NCBI RefSeq assembly: GCF_016616885.1
Contig: NZ_CP067102.1
Coordinates: 1,082,501 to 1,146,500, forward strand
DNA from: Bradyrhizobium diazoefficiens
GTDB taxonomy: Bacteria > Pseudomonadota > Alphaproteobacteria > Rhizobiales > Xanthobacteraceae
Reading direction: 5' to 3'
DNA: 64,000 nt
The notes beneath the pieces are model-generated. The model was given only the letters and a program-made list of their open reading frames with translations, made no database searches and had not been told where the DNA came from. Shown here piece by piece: positions 32,483 through 40,500 of this stretch (positions within the stretch are counted from its first letter, which is position 1; each line of letters starts with the position of its first letter). Made by a program: the position numbers and the translations under genes.

Positions 32483-32610
32483 GACGGAACTCTGCCATCA
32501 CAATCCCGGTTGATCCGGCGCAATGACATTGAGCCGGATTTGGTCGTAAGATGCCTTGTACTCGATTGGGTTACGTCAATCGAACTGCCCTAAACGACAG
32601 GGAGCAGTCC

Positions 32611-32841
32611 ATGGCCTCTCAAAATATGGCAATGACAAACGTCACTATTGTGAGCCACGGCTCAACGGCTGTGGAGCCTTCGCCCGCCAAACTGGACGAT
32701 GCCCGTTGCCCGCCGATGTCGCATCAAAACTCCGGCAGCCACGGCCACGAAATCTATCCACAGCAATTCGTACGGCTGATCGGCTGTCATGACACCTCTC
32801 TGGATGCTCTGCGCAAGCGCCAGGACGAAAAGCTGCATTAG
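32611..32841 (+). CDS. Small hypothetical protein
   Basis: A 76-residue protein starting MASQNMAMTNVTIVSHGSTA with AGGGAGC upstream of ATG 32611. It has no signal peptide or membrane segment, two cysteines, and a basic C-terminal helix (DALRKRQDEKLH). I recognise no family. It runs convergent with the ribbon-helix-helix gene, ending 14 nt from it. The good ribosome site is the main support. Confidence 0.5.
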   Translation: MASQNMAMTNVTIVSHGSTAVEPSPAKLDDARCPPMSHQNSGSHGHEIYPQQFVRLIGCHDTSLDALRKRQDEKLH

Positions 32842-32855
32842 CGGCGCGTCGGCGC

Positions 32856-33200
32856 TCATGTCTGATGTTTCGGCAGATCAATCCGCTCGTGCGAGAATTC
32901 CGGCGGCCCTTCGGTCAGACGGCGAATGCGGCGCTCGCGTTCATCTGCGGGCAGAGCGGGATCGAGCAGGGCCTCGATCTCGTGCACCGCGATTTCCTCA
33001 AGTCTCGTCGCGTCTGACGTGACCATGTGCGCTGATGCCGGCGCCGTGGGTGCAATCTTGAGGCCGAGGTTGATCAGCTTGCAGATCGCTTCCGAGCGCG
33101 ACAGGTGATGCGTCCGAGCCCAGGCATCCACGGCCGCGGTCAGCCCTTCCGGCAGTTTTACGGCACTGATGATTTCAAACACCTCGATTATCCCGTGCAA
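32856..33200 (-). CDS. Ribbon-helix-helix-like small protein
   Basis: A 114-residue protein. The segment FEIISAVKLPEGLTAAVDAW followed by ARTHHLSRSEAICKLINLGL has the strand-helix-helix spacing of CopG/MetJ-type DNA-binding domains (about residues 8-48). The acidic C-terminal part (EEIAVHEIEALLDPALPADE) may be a partner-binding tail. No toxin gene is adjacent, so it is more likely a stand-alone regulator than an antitoxin. It starts at ATG 33200. Confidence 0.6.
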   Translation of the reverse strand: MHGIIEVFEIISAVKLPEGLTAAVDAWARTHHLSRSEAICKLINLGLKIAPTAPASAHMVTSDATRLEEIAVHEIEALLDPALPADERERRIRRLTEGPPEFSHERIDLPKHQT

Positions 33201-33316
33201 GCCTCTGAGGTGATCCGATCGTACCGTGATCCCCGGCCGGCTGTTTGACGCCGATCAATAACGACATACGGCATTGCGGCGCGGCGTGACCTTGTTGTTC
33301 GGAGCCATTTCGGCCA

Positions 33317-34564
33317 ATGATCGGGACCTCGAAAGGGACGCCGCGGCGAACCCCGATCGATCCTGCCACGTATCTCGTTCGGACGCTTCCCAACCATTCG
33401 GCATCACCGATGATCTCAGGCGAATCCTTTTACGGCAGCATCCCTGTCTTCCGCGGCTTCACCAGCCTGATGGAGCCAAAACTCTATTCGCCGCTGCCGG
33501 AGGACTGGAGCGTCGGCGTCGCCGACATCGTCGATTCCACCAAGGCGATTGCGGCGCAGCGCTACAAGGCGGTGAACATGGCCGGGGCCGCGGTCATCGC
33601 CGCGGTGACGAATGCGCTGGCAGGACGCGAATTTCCCTTCGTGTTCGGCGGCGACGGCGCCAGTTTTGCGGTCGCGCCGGCCGATCTCGATGCGGCGCGC
33701 GAAGCTTTGGCTGCGACGGCGACGTGGGTGCGGGAAGACCTCGATCTCAAAATGCGCGTCGCGCTGGTGCCGGTGAGCGCTATCCGTGCGAAAGGTCTCG
33801 ACGTGCGCGTGGCGCGCTTCGGTCCCTCAGCTAATCTGTCTTATGCGATGTTCTCCGGCGGCGGGCTCGCCTGGGCTGACGCCGCGATGAAGCGCGGCGA
33901 GTTCGCCGTCGCTGAGGCGCCCTCGGGCACGCAGCCCGATCTCTCCGGCCTGTCCTGCCGCTTCGAGGTGATACCGGCCTCGCGCGGATTGATCCTGTCG
34001 GTGCTGGTGATGCCGGCAAGCGGCGCCGACCCGCAGGCCTTCCGCAAGGTGATCGAGGACATCATCCATCTCGTCGAGCGCAGTCCGGAGTCCGGCCGCC
34101 CCGTGCCACCGCAGGGGCCGCCGCTGAAATGGCCGCCGCAGGGCCTGGACTACGAGGCGCGGGCGATCCGTGGCGGGTCGTTGCTCAAGCGTCGGGCCGG
34201 CCTGCTCGCCTTTACGTTTTTTGCCTATGTCCTGATGCGCTTCGACATCAAGGTCGGCGGCTTCGTACCGAAGGTCTACAAGCGCCAGGTGGTCGAGAAT
34301 TCCGACTTCCGTAAATATGACGACGGCCTGCGCATGATTCTCGACTGCACGGTAGAGCTCGAGCGCGCCTTGAGTGATCGTCTCGCGACCGCTGCGCGCG
34401 ATGGCGTCGTGCGCTACGGACTTTATCAGCAGGATGCCGCGATGATGACCTGCTTCACGCCCTCGGCGCTGCGGAGCGACCACGTCCACTTCATCGACGG
34501 CGCGCGGGGCGGCTACGCCTCGGCGGCGACGGCTCTCAAGGCCATGGTGGCGGCCGCGAGCTAA
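33317..34564 (+). CDS. DUF3095 family protein with cyclase-like metal site
   Basis: Up to 415 residues. GVADIVDSTKAIA (near 67) and FPFVFGGDGASFAV (near 105) resemble the two metal-binding aspartates of class III nucleotide cyclases and GGDEF-like palm domains, which is typical of DUF3095. Whether it makes a cyclic nucleotide is unknown. ATG 33317 gives the longest product; ATG 33410 (MISGESFYGSIP) is an equally plausible start and begins where family similarity begins. Its stop overlaps the stop of the convergent DUF2147 gene. Confidence 0.72.
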   Translation: MIGTSKGTPRRTPIDPATYLVRTLPNHSASPMISGESFYGSIPVFRGFTSLMEPKLYSPLPEDWSVGVADIVDSTKAIAAQRYKAVNMAGAAVIAAVTNALAGREFPFVFGGDGASFAVAPADLDAAREALAATATWVREDLDLKMRVALVPVSAIRAKGLDVRVARFGPSANLSYAMFSGGGLAWADAAMKRGEFAVAEAPSGTQPDLSGLSCRFEVIPASRGLILSVLVMPASGADPQAFRKVIEDIIHLVERSPESGRPVPPQGPPLKWPPQGLDYEARAIRGGSLLKRRAGLLAFTFFAYVLMRFDIKVGGFVPKVYKRQVVENSDFRKYDDGLRMILDCTVELERALSDRLATAARDGVVRYGLYQQDAAMMTCFTPSALRSDHVHFIDGARGGYASAATALKAMVAAAS

Positions 34565-35001
34565 CGTCCCGCCCGCGTCCAGGTCTCGCCGCCGCAGAGC
34601 GCGCCGACGCAGCCTTCGACCCGCAACGCTTCTGCGCTTGTTACGGTGACACTGCTTGCATAGGTGCTACCGTCATCGGCATTGTAGATCTGGCCCGACC
34701 ATTTGTTTGGCCCTGATAGCTGCATGCCGGAGAACAGCGGCAGGCCGATCATCGGGCGCCTGGCGAGCGCGGGATTGGGATTCTTGCTGTCGGTCGCGGG
34801 CTGACCGGTCGCGGTGTCGGTGGGCGCGCGCAGCCAGACGATGACGCCGCAGATGCCGCCGCCGCATTTGCTGATCTTCACGCGGGCATCGCCAGCCTGG
34901 GTCAGCCAGGTCCCGCTCGCGTCAGCACTTTGCGCATGCGCGGCCGTCGCACCGGACAGCGCAGCCAGGAGGACGGAGAGGACGGCGAATCTGCGGGACA
35001 T
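34561..35001 (-). CDS. DUF2147 exported protein
   Basis: A 146-residue periplasmic protein. The signal peptide covers MSRRFAVLSVLLAALSGATA with likely cleavage after AHA. The mature part has the DUF2147 pattern: GTWLTQAGDARVKISKCGGG, GVIVWLRAP, DSKNPNPALARRPMIGLPLF, YNADDGSTY and a final LRVEGCVGALCGGETWTR. The fold is probably a lipocalin-like barrel; function unknown. The start is ATG 35001, because a longer frame adds only residues without similarity. Its stop codon interlocks with that of the DUF3095 gene. Confidence 0.78.
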   Translation of the reverse strand: MSRRFAVLSVLLAALSGATAAHAQSADASGTWLTQAGDARVKISKCGGGICGVIVWLRAPTDTATGQPATDSKNPNPALARRPMIGLPLFSGMQLSGPNKWSGQIYNADDGSTYASSVTVTSAEALRVEGCVGALCGGETWTRAGR

Positions 35002-35100
35002 GGAAGGGCCTCGGAATGGAGGCGTCTCCATAGCAGCAAATCAGAATCCTGCAACGCCTGATGGAATCACATTCCTGCGCTCATTTGCCCAGTGAATGCT

Positions 35101-35628
35101 TCACCACGGCAGGCCGCAGAGGTCGATCGTGCCGAGCGTCGGCGCACGGACGATGTCGAGCACGTAGGGCGCCATGTGCGTGAAGCGGACACGGCCCTCC
35201 GGCTGCTCGCAATAGACCTCGCCGGTAAAGGCGCGCCACTTGCGGGCCTCGTAGAACGCGACATTATGCGGCTCGCAGAACAGGATCGCAAAGCGAACCG
35301 CCTCGTTGGCGCGCATGGTATGCACCGCCGCGTCGATCGCCATGGTGGCATAGCCGCGGCCGCGGCGATCCTCGCGCGTGCAGACGCCGCCGATGCCGCC
35401 GACATGCGCCTTCTGTCCATTCCAGGTGATGGTGCGGAAATAAATGCCGACGTGGCAGACGAGGCCGTCCTCAGGCGTCTCGATCAGCACGCGCAGATCG
35501 GCATGGGCCCATTTGACGTGGCTCCAGGACGGCTTCTCGGCGGCATCGCGTCCCCAGACAGCGCTGAGCAGCGGTTGTGCGATCGGCCACGAGGCGTCGC
35601 CGTTCAAAATGTCGATTTCGATGCTCAT
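35101..35628 (-). CDS. GNAT-family N-acetyltransferase (AAC(2')-like)
   Basis: A 175-residue acetyltransferase with acetyl-CoA pyrophosphate loop REDRRGRGYATMAI near residue 85 and C-terminal strand region FCEPHNVAFYEARKWRAFTG near 117. The layout, with VGGIGGVCT before the loop, resembles the aminoglycoside 2'-N-acetyltransferase group, but chromosomal members often have other, unknown substrates, so I do not call resistance. It starts at ATG 35628 and is divergent from sodB. Confidence 0.72.
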   Translation of the reverse strand: MSIEIDILNGDASWPIAQPLLSAVWGRDAAEKPSWSHVKWAHADLRVLIETPEDGLVCHVGIYFRTITWNGQKAHVGGIGGVCTREDRRGRGYATMAIDAAVHTMRANEAVRFAILFCEPHNVAFYEARKWRAFTGEVYCEQPEGRVRFTHMAPYVLDIVRAPTLGTIDLCGLPW

Positions 35629-35775
35629 GGCTTTAGCAGCTCCGCTCCGTGGCGCATTCGTTCTGCCATAAGCGCTTCAAAGGCAACGATATTTTTCGAG
35701 GACTTGAAAGTTGTGCAATCAAGCCATGCCGTCGCAATCGCGCCTTTTCGCAAATTGGCGGTATTTAACGGCGCA

Positions 35776-35801
35776 GGAACCTTCTATAAGGGATGACCGT
35801 T
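35776..35801 (+). promoter_or_regulatory. Perfect EcfG-type promoter of sodB
   Basis: GGAAC (35776-35780), 17 nt, then CGTT (35798-35801) matches the alphaproteobacterial general stress consensus exactly. The sodB ATG is 34 nt downstream, giving a short leader of about 25 nt. Confidence 0.7.
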
Positions 35802-35834
35802 AGAACGTTCCCCACCAGTTGCGGACAAGAACCC

Positions 35835-36431
35835 ATGACATTCACGCTGCCCCCACTCCCTTACGCCTATGACGCCCTCGGCCAGTTCATGTCGAAGGAG
35901 ACGCTGGAATTCCACCACGACAAGCATCATCAGGCCTACGTCACCAACGGCAACAACGCGCTCAAGGGCACCGAATGGGAAGGCAAGTCCCTTGAAGAGA
36001 TCGTCAAGGGCTCGTTCGGCAAGAACCCCGCGGTGTTCAACAATGCCGGCCAGCACTACAACCACATCCACTTCTGGAGCTGGATGAAACCCAACGGCGG
36101 CGGCACCAAGCTGCCCGGCAAGCTCGAGAAGAAGATCAACGAGGACCTCGGCGGCTTTGAGAAGTTCAAGACCGACTTCCAGGCGGCCGGCGTCGGCCAG
36201 TTCGGCTCCGGCTGGTGCTGGCTCCAGGTCAAGAACGGCAAGCTCGAGATCTCCAAGACCCCAAACGGCGAGAATCCGCTGGTGCATGGCGCCACCCCGA
36301 TCCTCGGCTGCGACGTCTGGGAGCACTCCTACTACATCGACTATCGCAACCGTCGTCCCGACTATCTCAAGGCGTTCGTCGAGAACCTCGTGAACTGGGA
36401 CTACGTCGAGTCCCTGTTCGACAAGGCTTGA
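35835..36431 (+). CDS. sodB: Superoxide dismutase (Fe/Mn family)
   Basis: A 198-residue cytosolic superoxide dismutase. The metal ligands are visible: His in LEFHHDKHHQAYV, His in GQHYNHIHFWSWM, and Asp and His in DVWEHSYYIDYRNRRPDYL. GQHYNHIHFW with GSGWCWL fits the Fe/Mn family, and metal choice cannot be decided by eye. I place the start at ATG 35835 (MTFTLPPLPY) at the usual family start. A perfect stress-sigma promoter lies upstream, which would put it under the EcfG factor encoded 17 kb away. Confidence 0.92.
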   Translation: MTFTLPPLPYAYDALGQFMSKETLEFHHDKHHQAYVTNGNNALKGTEWEGKSLEEIVKGSFGKNPAVFNNAGQHYNHIHFWSWMKPNGGGTKLPGKLEKKINEDLGGFEKFKTDFQAAGVGQFGSGWCWLQVKNGKLEISKTPNGENPLVHGATPILGCDVWEHSYYIDYRNRRPDYLKAFVENLVNWDYVESLFDKA

Positions 36432-36442
36432 GATTTGACTCG

Positions 36443-36518
36443 GTCATTCCGGGATGGTGCGTTAGCACCAGACCCGGATCTCGAGATTCCGGGTTCGGCT
36501 TTGCCGCCCCGGAATGAC
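36443..36518. repeat. Intergenic palindromic repeat (CGTCATTCCGGGGC family)
   Basis: GGTCATTCCGGGATGG and CCGCCCCGGAATGAC are inverted ends around TCTCGAGATTCCGGGTTCGG. It is related to 12850-12942 and lies between sodB and its terminator. Confidence 0.65.
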
Positions 36519-36530
36519 GAAAATAAAAGA

Positions 36531-36557
36531 GGCGGCCGCTCATGCGGCCGCCTTTTT
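36531..36557 (+). terminator. Strong intrinsic terminator after sodB
   Basis: GGCGGCCGC and GCGGCCGCC pair perfectly around TCAT and are followed by TTTTT. It lies before the zinc operon. Confidence 0.85.
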
Positions 36558-36637
36558 GCTTAAGGAACTCACTGAGCCAGCCCTGTCCGGTGCGCACATG
36601 TCTGTCATCCCCTGACCCGGCCGTGGACAAGCGTAAT

Positions 36638-36650
36638 GTTATAATATAAC
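36638..36650. promoter_or_regulatory. Zur box with embedded -10 element
   Basis: GTTATAATATAAC is a perfect palindrome around one central base and matches the alphaproteobacterial Zur motif. TATAAT at 36640-36645 lies inside it, so zinc-loaded Zur would cover the -10 of the operon. Transcription would start about 36652, only some 8 nt before the first ATG. Confidence 0.75.
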
Positions 36651-36659
36651 GTCTTTGGC

Positions 36660-36896
36660 ATGGTTCCTGCCGCGTCCCCCGCCCATCACCACGACCATGC
36701 TCATGGTCACACCCATGACCACGGGCATTCGCACGGGCACGATCACACCCACGCCCATGTCCACGACGCGGCTTCTCCGCACCCGGCCCAGGACGCGCCC
36801 TGGTCGATCCTGCGCATGACCATGGCCGGCCGCCTCGCGGCGGCAGTCGCCGTCTGCGCCGTGCTCTGGGGCGTCGTCTGGATCGCGATGAGGTGA
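36660..36896 (+). CDS. His-rich single-span membrane peptide, first gene of the zinc operon
   Basis: A 78-residue protein. Residues 9-34 alternate histidine and aspartate/glycine (HHHDHAHGHTHDHGHSHGHD and on), a likely zinc-binding stretch. Residues 53-77 (MTMAGRLAAAVAVCAVLWGV) form one membrane helix. The start ATG 36660 stands about 8 nt after the presumed transcription start, with no ribosome site, so translation may be nearly leaderless; a start at the internal ATG would keep only the membrane helix. The stop is 2 nt before znuC. Its role, perhaps zinc buffering at the importer, is inference. Confidence 0.65.
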   Translation: MVPAASPAHHHDHAHGHTHDHGHSHGHDHTHAHVHDAASPHPAQDAPWSILRMTMAGRLAAAVAVCAVLWGVVWIAMR

Positions 36897-36898
36897 CC

Positions 36899-37654
36899 AT
36901 GGCAGCGCTTCACTTTCACAACGTCACGCTCGGCTATGACCGCCATCCGGCAGTGCACCATCTCAAGGGCGAGGTCGCGTCCGGCGCGCTGGTCGCCGTG
37001 ATCGGTCCCAACGGCGCCGGCAAGTCGACGCTGCTGCGCGGCATCGTCGGCATCCTCCGGCCGCTTGACGGCAGCATCCATCTCGGCGGGCTCGATAGCC
37101 GCGACATCGCCTATCTGCCGCAGAGCACCGACATCGACCGCAGCTTTCCGATCTCGGTGTTCGATTTCGTCGGCACCGGGCTGTGGCGCGGGACTGGCCT
37201 GTTCGGCGGCATCGGCAAGGCCGCGCGCGAGAAGATCCTTCGCGCGATCGCCTCCGTGGGTCTCAACGGCTTCGAGAACCGCCCGATCGGCACGCTCTCG
37301 GGCGGGCAGATGCAGCGCGTGCTGTTCGCGCGCGTACTGCTCCAGGAGGCGCGCCTGATCGTGCTCGACGAGCCCTTCAACGCCATCGACAGCAAGACCA
37401 CGACCGACCTGCTTGCGCTGGTGAAGCACTGGCATAGCGAGGGCCGCACCGTGCTCGCCGCGCTGCACGACATGGAGATGGTGCGCACCCATTTCAGTGA
37501 GACGCTGGTGCTGGCCCGCGGCCCTGTGGCCTGGGGACCGACGGAAGAGGTGCTGACGCCGGAAAATCTGCTGGTCGCGATGCGGATGTGCGAGGCCTTT
37601 GACGACAGCGCGGCGGCCTGCGCGGCCGACGATGCCCGCTCGCGGGCGGCGTGA
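36899..37654 (+). CDS. znuC: Zinc ABC transporter ATP-binding protein ZnuC
   Basis: A 251-residue ABC ATPase. Walker A GPNGAGKST near residue 37, the signature LSGGQMQRVLF near 134 and Walker B RLIVLDEPFNAID near 152 are all intact. It energises import through ZnuB. GAGGTGACC precedes ATG 36899, which I prefer to the GTG six bases upstream. It lies between the His-rich peptide and znuB under one Zur box. Confidence 0.92.
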   Translation: MAALHFHNVTLGYDRHPAVHHLKGEVASGALVAVIGPNGAGKSTLLRGIVGILRPLDGSIHLGGLDSRDIAYLPQSTDIDRSFPISVFDFVGTGLWRGTGLFGGIGKAAREKILRAIASVGLNGFENRPIGTLSGGQMQRVLFARVLLQEARLIVLDEPFNAIDSKTTTDLLALVKHWHSEGRTVLAALHDMEMVRTHFSETLVLARGPVAWGPTEEVLTPENLLVAMRMCEAFDDSAAACAADDARSRAA

Positions 37655-37660
37655 TCCCAG

Positions 37661-38530
37661 ATGGTCTATGACGCGCTGATCGGTCCGTTCACCGAATTCG
37701 AGTTCATGCGGCGGGCGCTTGCCGCGGTGATCGCGCTGTCGCTGGCGGGCGCACCGATCGGCGTGTTCCTGATGCTGCGGCGGATGAGCCTCGTCGGCGA
37801 TGCCATGGCGCATGCGATCCTCCCCGGTGCCGCCGTCGGCTTCCTGCTCTCCGGCCTCAACCTGTTCGCGATGACAGCCGGCGGCTTGATCGCGGGCTTT
37901 GCCGTCGCGATCCTCGCCGGCGTGGTCGCGCGCTCGACCGGGCTGAAGGAGGATGCGTCGCTTGCGACCTTCTATCTGGCGTCGCTGGCGCTCGGTGTCA
38001 CCATCGTCTCGATCAAGGGCACCAATATCGACCTGCTGCACGTGCTGTTCGGCAACATCCTCGCGATGGACGATCAGACCCTGCTGGTTGTCGCCTTCAA
38101 CGCCACGGTGACGCTGCTGGTGCTGGCCGTGATCTACCGTCCGCTGGTGATCGAGAGCGTCGATCCACTTTTCTTGCGCACGGTCAGCCGCGCCGGCGGC
38201 CCCGCGCATCTCGCCTTCCTTGCGCTGGTCGTGATCAACCTCGTCAACGGCTTTCAGGCGCTCGGCACCTTGCTGGCAGTCGGCTTGATGATCCTGCCGG
38301 CGGGCATCGCGCGATTCTGGTCGCGCGATCTCACGGTGATGATCTGCATTGCGGTCGTCGTTGCCGCCGTCTCGGGCTATGCCGGCCTCGTGCTATCGTT
38401 CCAGACCCGCGTGCCGTCGGGCCCTGCAATCATTCTCATCGCGACGGTGCTCTACATAGCCTCCGTCCTGTTCGGCCGCGTCGGCGGCATCGTCCGGCAG
38501 CTGTTTCCCGGCCGGCATCTGGAAGCATGA
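37661..38530 (+). CDS. znuB: Zinc ABC transporter permease ZnuB
   Basis: A 289-residue polytopic inner-membrane protein of the ABC-3 family with seven to nine predicted helices. GVFLMLRRMSLVGDAMAHAI near residue 28 is the conserved segment following TM1, and the long hydrophobic stretches continue to VLYIASVLFGRVGG. It forms the channel of the zinc importer. It starts 6 nt after znuC, and its stop overlaps the znuA start (ATGA). Confidence 0.9.
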   Translation: MVYDALIGPFTEFEFMRRALAAVIALSLAGAPIGVFLMLRRMSLVGDAMAHAILPGAAVGFLLSGLNLFAMTAGGLIAGFAVAILAGVVARSTGLKEDASLATFYLASLALGVTIVSIKGTNIDLLHVLFGNILAMDDQTLLVVAFNATVTLLVLAVIYRPLVIESVDPLFLRTVSRAGGPAHLAFLALVVINLVNGFQALGTLLAVGLMILPAGIARFWSRDLTVMICIAVVVAAVSGYAGLVLSFQTRVPSGPAIILIATVLYIASVLFGRVGGIVRQLFPGRHLEA

Positions 38531-39396
38531 CGATGCGGCGCCTTCTGCTTTGCGTACTTCTGCTGATCGCTTCGCCGCTGCACGCCGCGGAGCGGCTCAA
38601 TGTGGTCGCGAGCTTCTCGATTCTCGGTGATTTCGTCCGCACCATTGGAGGCGATCGCGTCAACGTCACGACGCTGGTCGGCCCCGACAGCGACGTCCAT
38701 GTCTACACGCCGGCGCCGAGCGATGCGAAGCGGATCGCGGATGCAAAACTCGTAATCGTCAACGGTCTCGGCCTCGAGGGCTGGCTGCCGCGGCTGGTGC
38801 AGTCTTCCGGCAGCAAGGCGACAATCGTGACCGCAAGCGCCGGCATCGCGCCCCGGAAGCTCGGCCCGGCCGCGGATCCCCATGCCTGGCAGTCCGTGCC
38901 CAACGCCAAGATCTATGTGGCCGATATCGCCAACGCGCTGGCCGCAGCCGCCCCCGACGACGCCGAGCTTTTCCACACCCAGGCAAAAGCCTATCTGGAA
39001 AAGCTCGAAGCTCTGGACCGCGAGGTCCGAGAGGCCATCGCCAAAATTCCGCCGGACCGGCGCAAGGTGATCTCGACCCACAATGCCTTCGGTTATTTCG
39101 CCGCCGAATATGGCGTCCAGTTCGTCGCCCCCCTGGGCGTCTCCACCGAAACCGAGCCCAGCGCGCGGGACATCGCAACCATCATCGGCCAGATCAAGGC
39201 TCAACAAATCCCGGCGGTATTTCTGGAAAATATCAGCGATGACCGCCTGATACGGCGGATCGCGGCCGAGACCGGCGCCAAGGTCGGCGGGACCCTGATT
39301 TCGGACGGTTTGTCCGGCGAAAAGGGGGCTGCACCCACTTACATTGACATGGTCAGGCACAATATAAAGGCCCTGACCAGCGCGCTTGACCATTAG
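38527..39396 (+). CDS. znuA: Zinc-binding periplasmic protein ZnuA
   Basis: A 289-residue cluster A-I binding protein. The signal peptide is RRLLLCVLLLIASPLHAA. Metal ligands are His in DSDVHVYTPAP, His in DPHAWQSV, His in STHNAFGYF and a late Asp in LISDGLSG. It lacks the long His-rich loop present in many ZnuA proteins; the operon instead has a separate His-rich peptide. Manganese-binding relatives have a similar fold, but the Zur box argues for zinc. ATGA overlap with znuB indicates coupled translation. Confidence 0.9.
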   Translation: MTMRRLLLCVLLLIASPLHAAERLNVVASFSILGDFVRTIGGDRVNVTTLVGPDSDVHVYTPAPSDAKRIADAKLVIVNGLGLEGWLPRLVQSSGSKATIVTASAGIAPRKLGPAADPHAWQSVPNAKIYVADIANALAAAAPDDAELFHTQAKAYLEKLEALDREVREAIAKIPPDRRKVISTHNAFGYFAAEYGVQFVAPLGVSTETEPSARDIATIIGQIKAQQIPAVFLENISDDRLIRRIAAETGAKVGGTLISDGLSGEKGAAPTYIDMVRHNIKALTSALDH

Positions 39397-39450
39397 GGCA
39401 GGGGGCCACCCCGCCGTGCGTCGCGCGGAAAGCCCGAAGCCGGAGTTGTT

Positions 39451-40500
39451 ATGTCTGAAGCGACCGCCTCCAAAATTCCTGTGACCGTCTTGACTGGCTA
39501 TCTCGGTGCCGGCAAGACCACGCTGTTGAACCGCATCCTATCGGAAAACCACGGCAAGAAATACGCCGTCATCGTCAACGAATTCGGCGAGATCGGCATC
39601 GACAACGACCTCATCATCGGCGCCGATGAGGAAGTGTTCGAGATGAACAATGGCTGCATCTGCTGCACCGTGCGTGGCGACCTCGTCCGCATCATGGACG
39701 GCCTGATGAAGCGCAAGGGCAAGTTCGACGCCATCATCGTCGAGACCACCGGCCTTGCCGATCCGGCGCCGGTCGCCCAGACCTTCTTCGTCGACGAGGA
39801 CGTGCAGAAGAACGCCCGGCTCGATGCGGTTGTCACGGTCGCCGACGCCAAATGGCTGTCCGACCGGCTCAAGGACGCACCCGAGGCCAAGAACCAGATC
39901 GCCTTCGCCGACGTCATCGTGCTGAACAAGACCGATCTCGTCACCAAGCCCGAGCTTGCCGAGGTCGAGGCCCGCATCCGCGGCATCAACCCCTATGCCA
40001 AGCTGCATCGCACCGAACGCTGCTCGGTCGCTTTAGCCGACGTTCTTGACCGCGGCGCGTTCGACCTCGACCGCATCCTCGACATCGAGCCGGACTTTCT
40101 GGAGGTCGATGATCATGATCATGATCACGACCATGACCACCATCATAGCCACGATCATCACCACCATGATCACGGCCACGGCCTGAAGCACTATCACGAC
40201 GAGGACATGCAGTCGCTGTCGCTCAAGACCGACAAGCCGCTCGATCCGAACGTGTTCATGCCTTGGCTCCAGAACCTGGTGCAGGTCGAGGGTGGCAAGA
40301 TCCTGCGCTCCAAGGGCATCCTCGCCTTCCACGACGATGACGACCGTTACGTGTTCCAGGGCGTCCACATGATGCTGGAGGGCAACCACCAGCGGAAATG
40401 GAAGGACGGCGAGCCGCGCGAAAGCCGCCTCGTCTTCATCGGCCGCGAACTGCCTGAAGAGCTCATTCGCACGGGCTTCGAGAGCTGCATCGTCTCGTGA
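39451..40500 (+). CDS. COG0523 (CobW/ZigA-type) zinc-associated GTPase
   Basis: A 349-residue G3E GTPase. Walker A GYLGAGKTTLLN is near residue 13, the metal-binding CxCC in NGCICCTVRGD near 68, and the base-specific NKTD near 151. A His/Asp-rich segment (DDHDHDHDHDHHHSHDHHHH, about residues 214-250) follows, then the C-terminal CobW domain. Zur-regulated members deliver zinc to client enzymes during starvation. It lies 54 bp after znuA in the Zur operon and ends in TGATG overlap with the WD40 gene. The client is unknown. Confidence 0.88.
   Translation: MSEATASKIPVTVLTGYLGAGKTTLLNRILSENHGKKYAVIVNEFGEIGIDNDLIIGADEEVFEMNNGCICCTVRGDLVRIMDGLMKRKGKFDAIIVETTGLADPAPVAQTFFVDEDVQKNARLDAVVTVADAKWLSDRLKDAPEAKNQIAFADVIVLNKTDLVTKPELAEVEARIRGINPYAKLHRTERCSVALADVLDRGAFDLDRILDIEPDFLEVDDHDHDHDHDHHHSHDHHHHDHGHGLKHYHDEDMQSLSLKTDKPLDPNVFMPWLQNLVQVEGGKILRSKGILAFHDDDDRYVFQGVHMMLEGNHQRKWKDGEPRESRLVFIGRELPEELIRTGFESCIVS

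Noticed and set aside
32645..32881. A minus-strand frame opposite the small gene at 32611
   Set aside because: It overlaps the start of the next real gene and has no ribosome site, whereas the plus-strand frame has AGGGAGC at the right distance.
32856..33200. Toxin-antitoxin system at the ribbon-helix-helix gene
   Set aside because: No adjacent small toxin-like gene is present on the same strand.
35101..35628. Antibiotic-resistance call for the AAC(2')-like GNAT
   Set aside because: The fold resemblance is general; substrate residues cannot be judged by eye and chromosomal relatives often have other roles.
36743..38209. A 488-codon minus-strand frame opposite znuC and znuB
   Set aside because: It is composed of low-complexity His/Arg/Asp runs complementary to known genes and has no start context.
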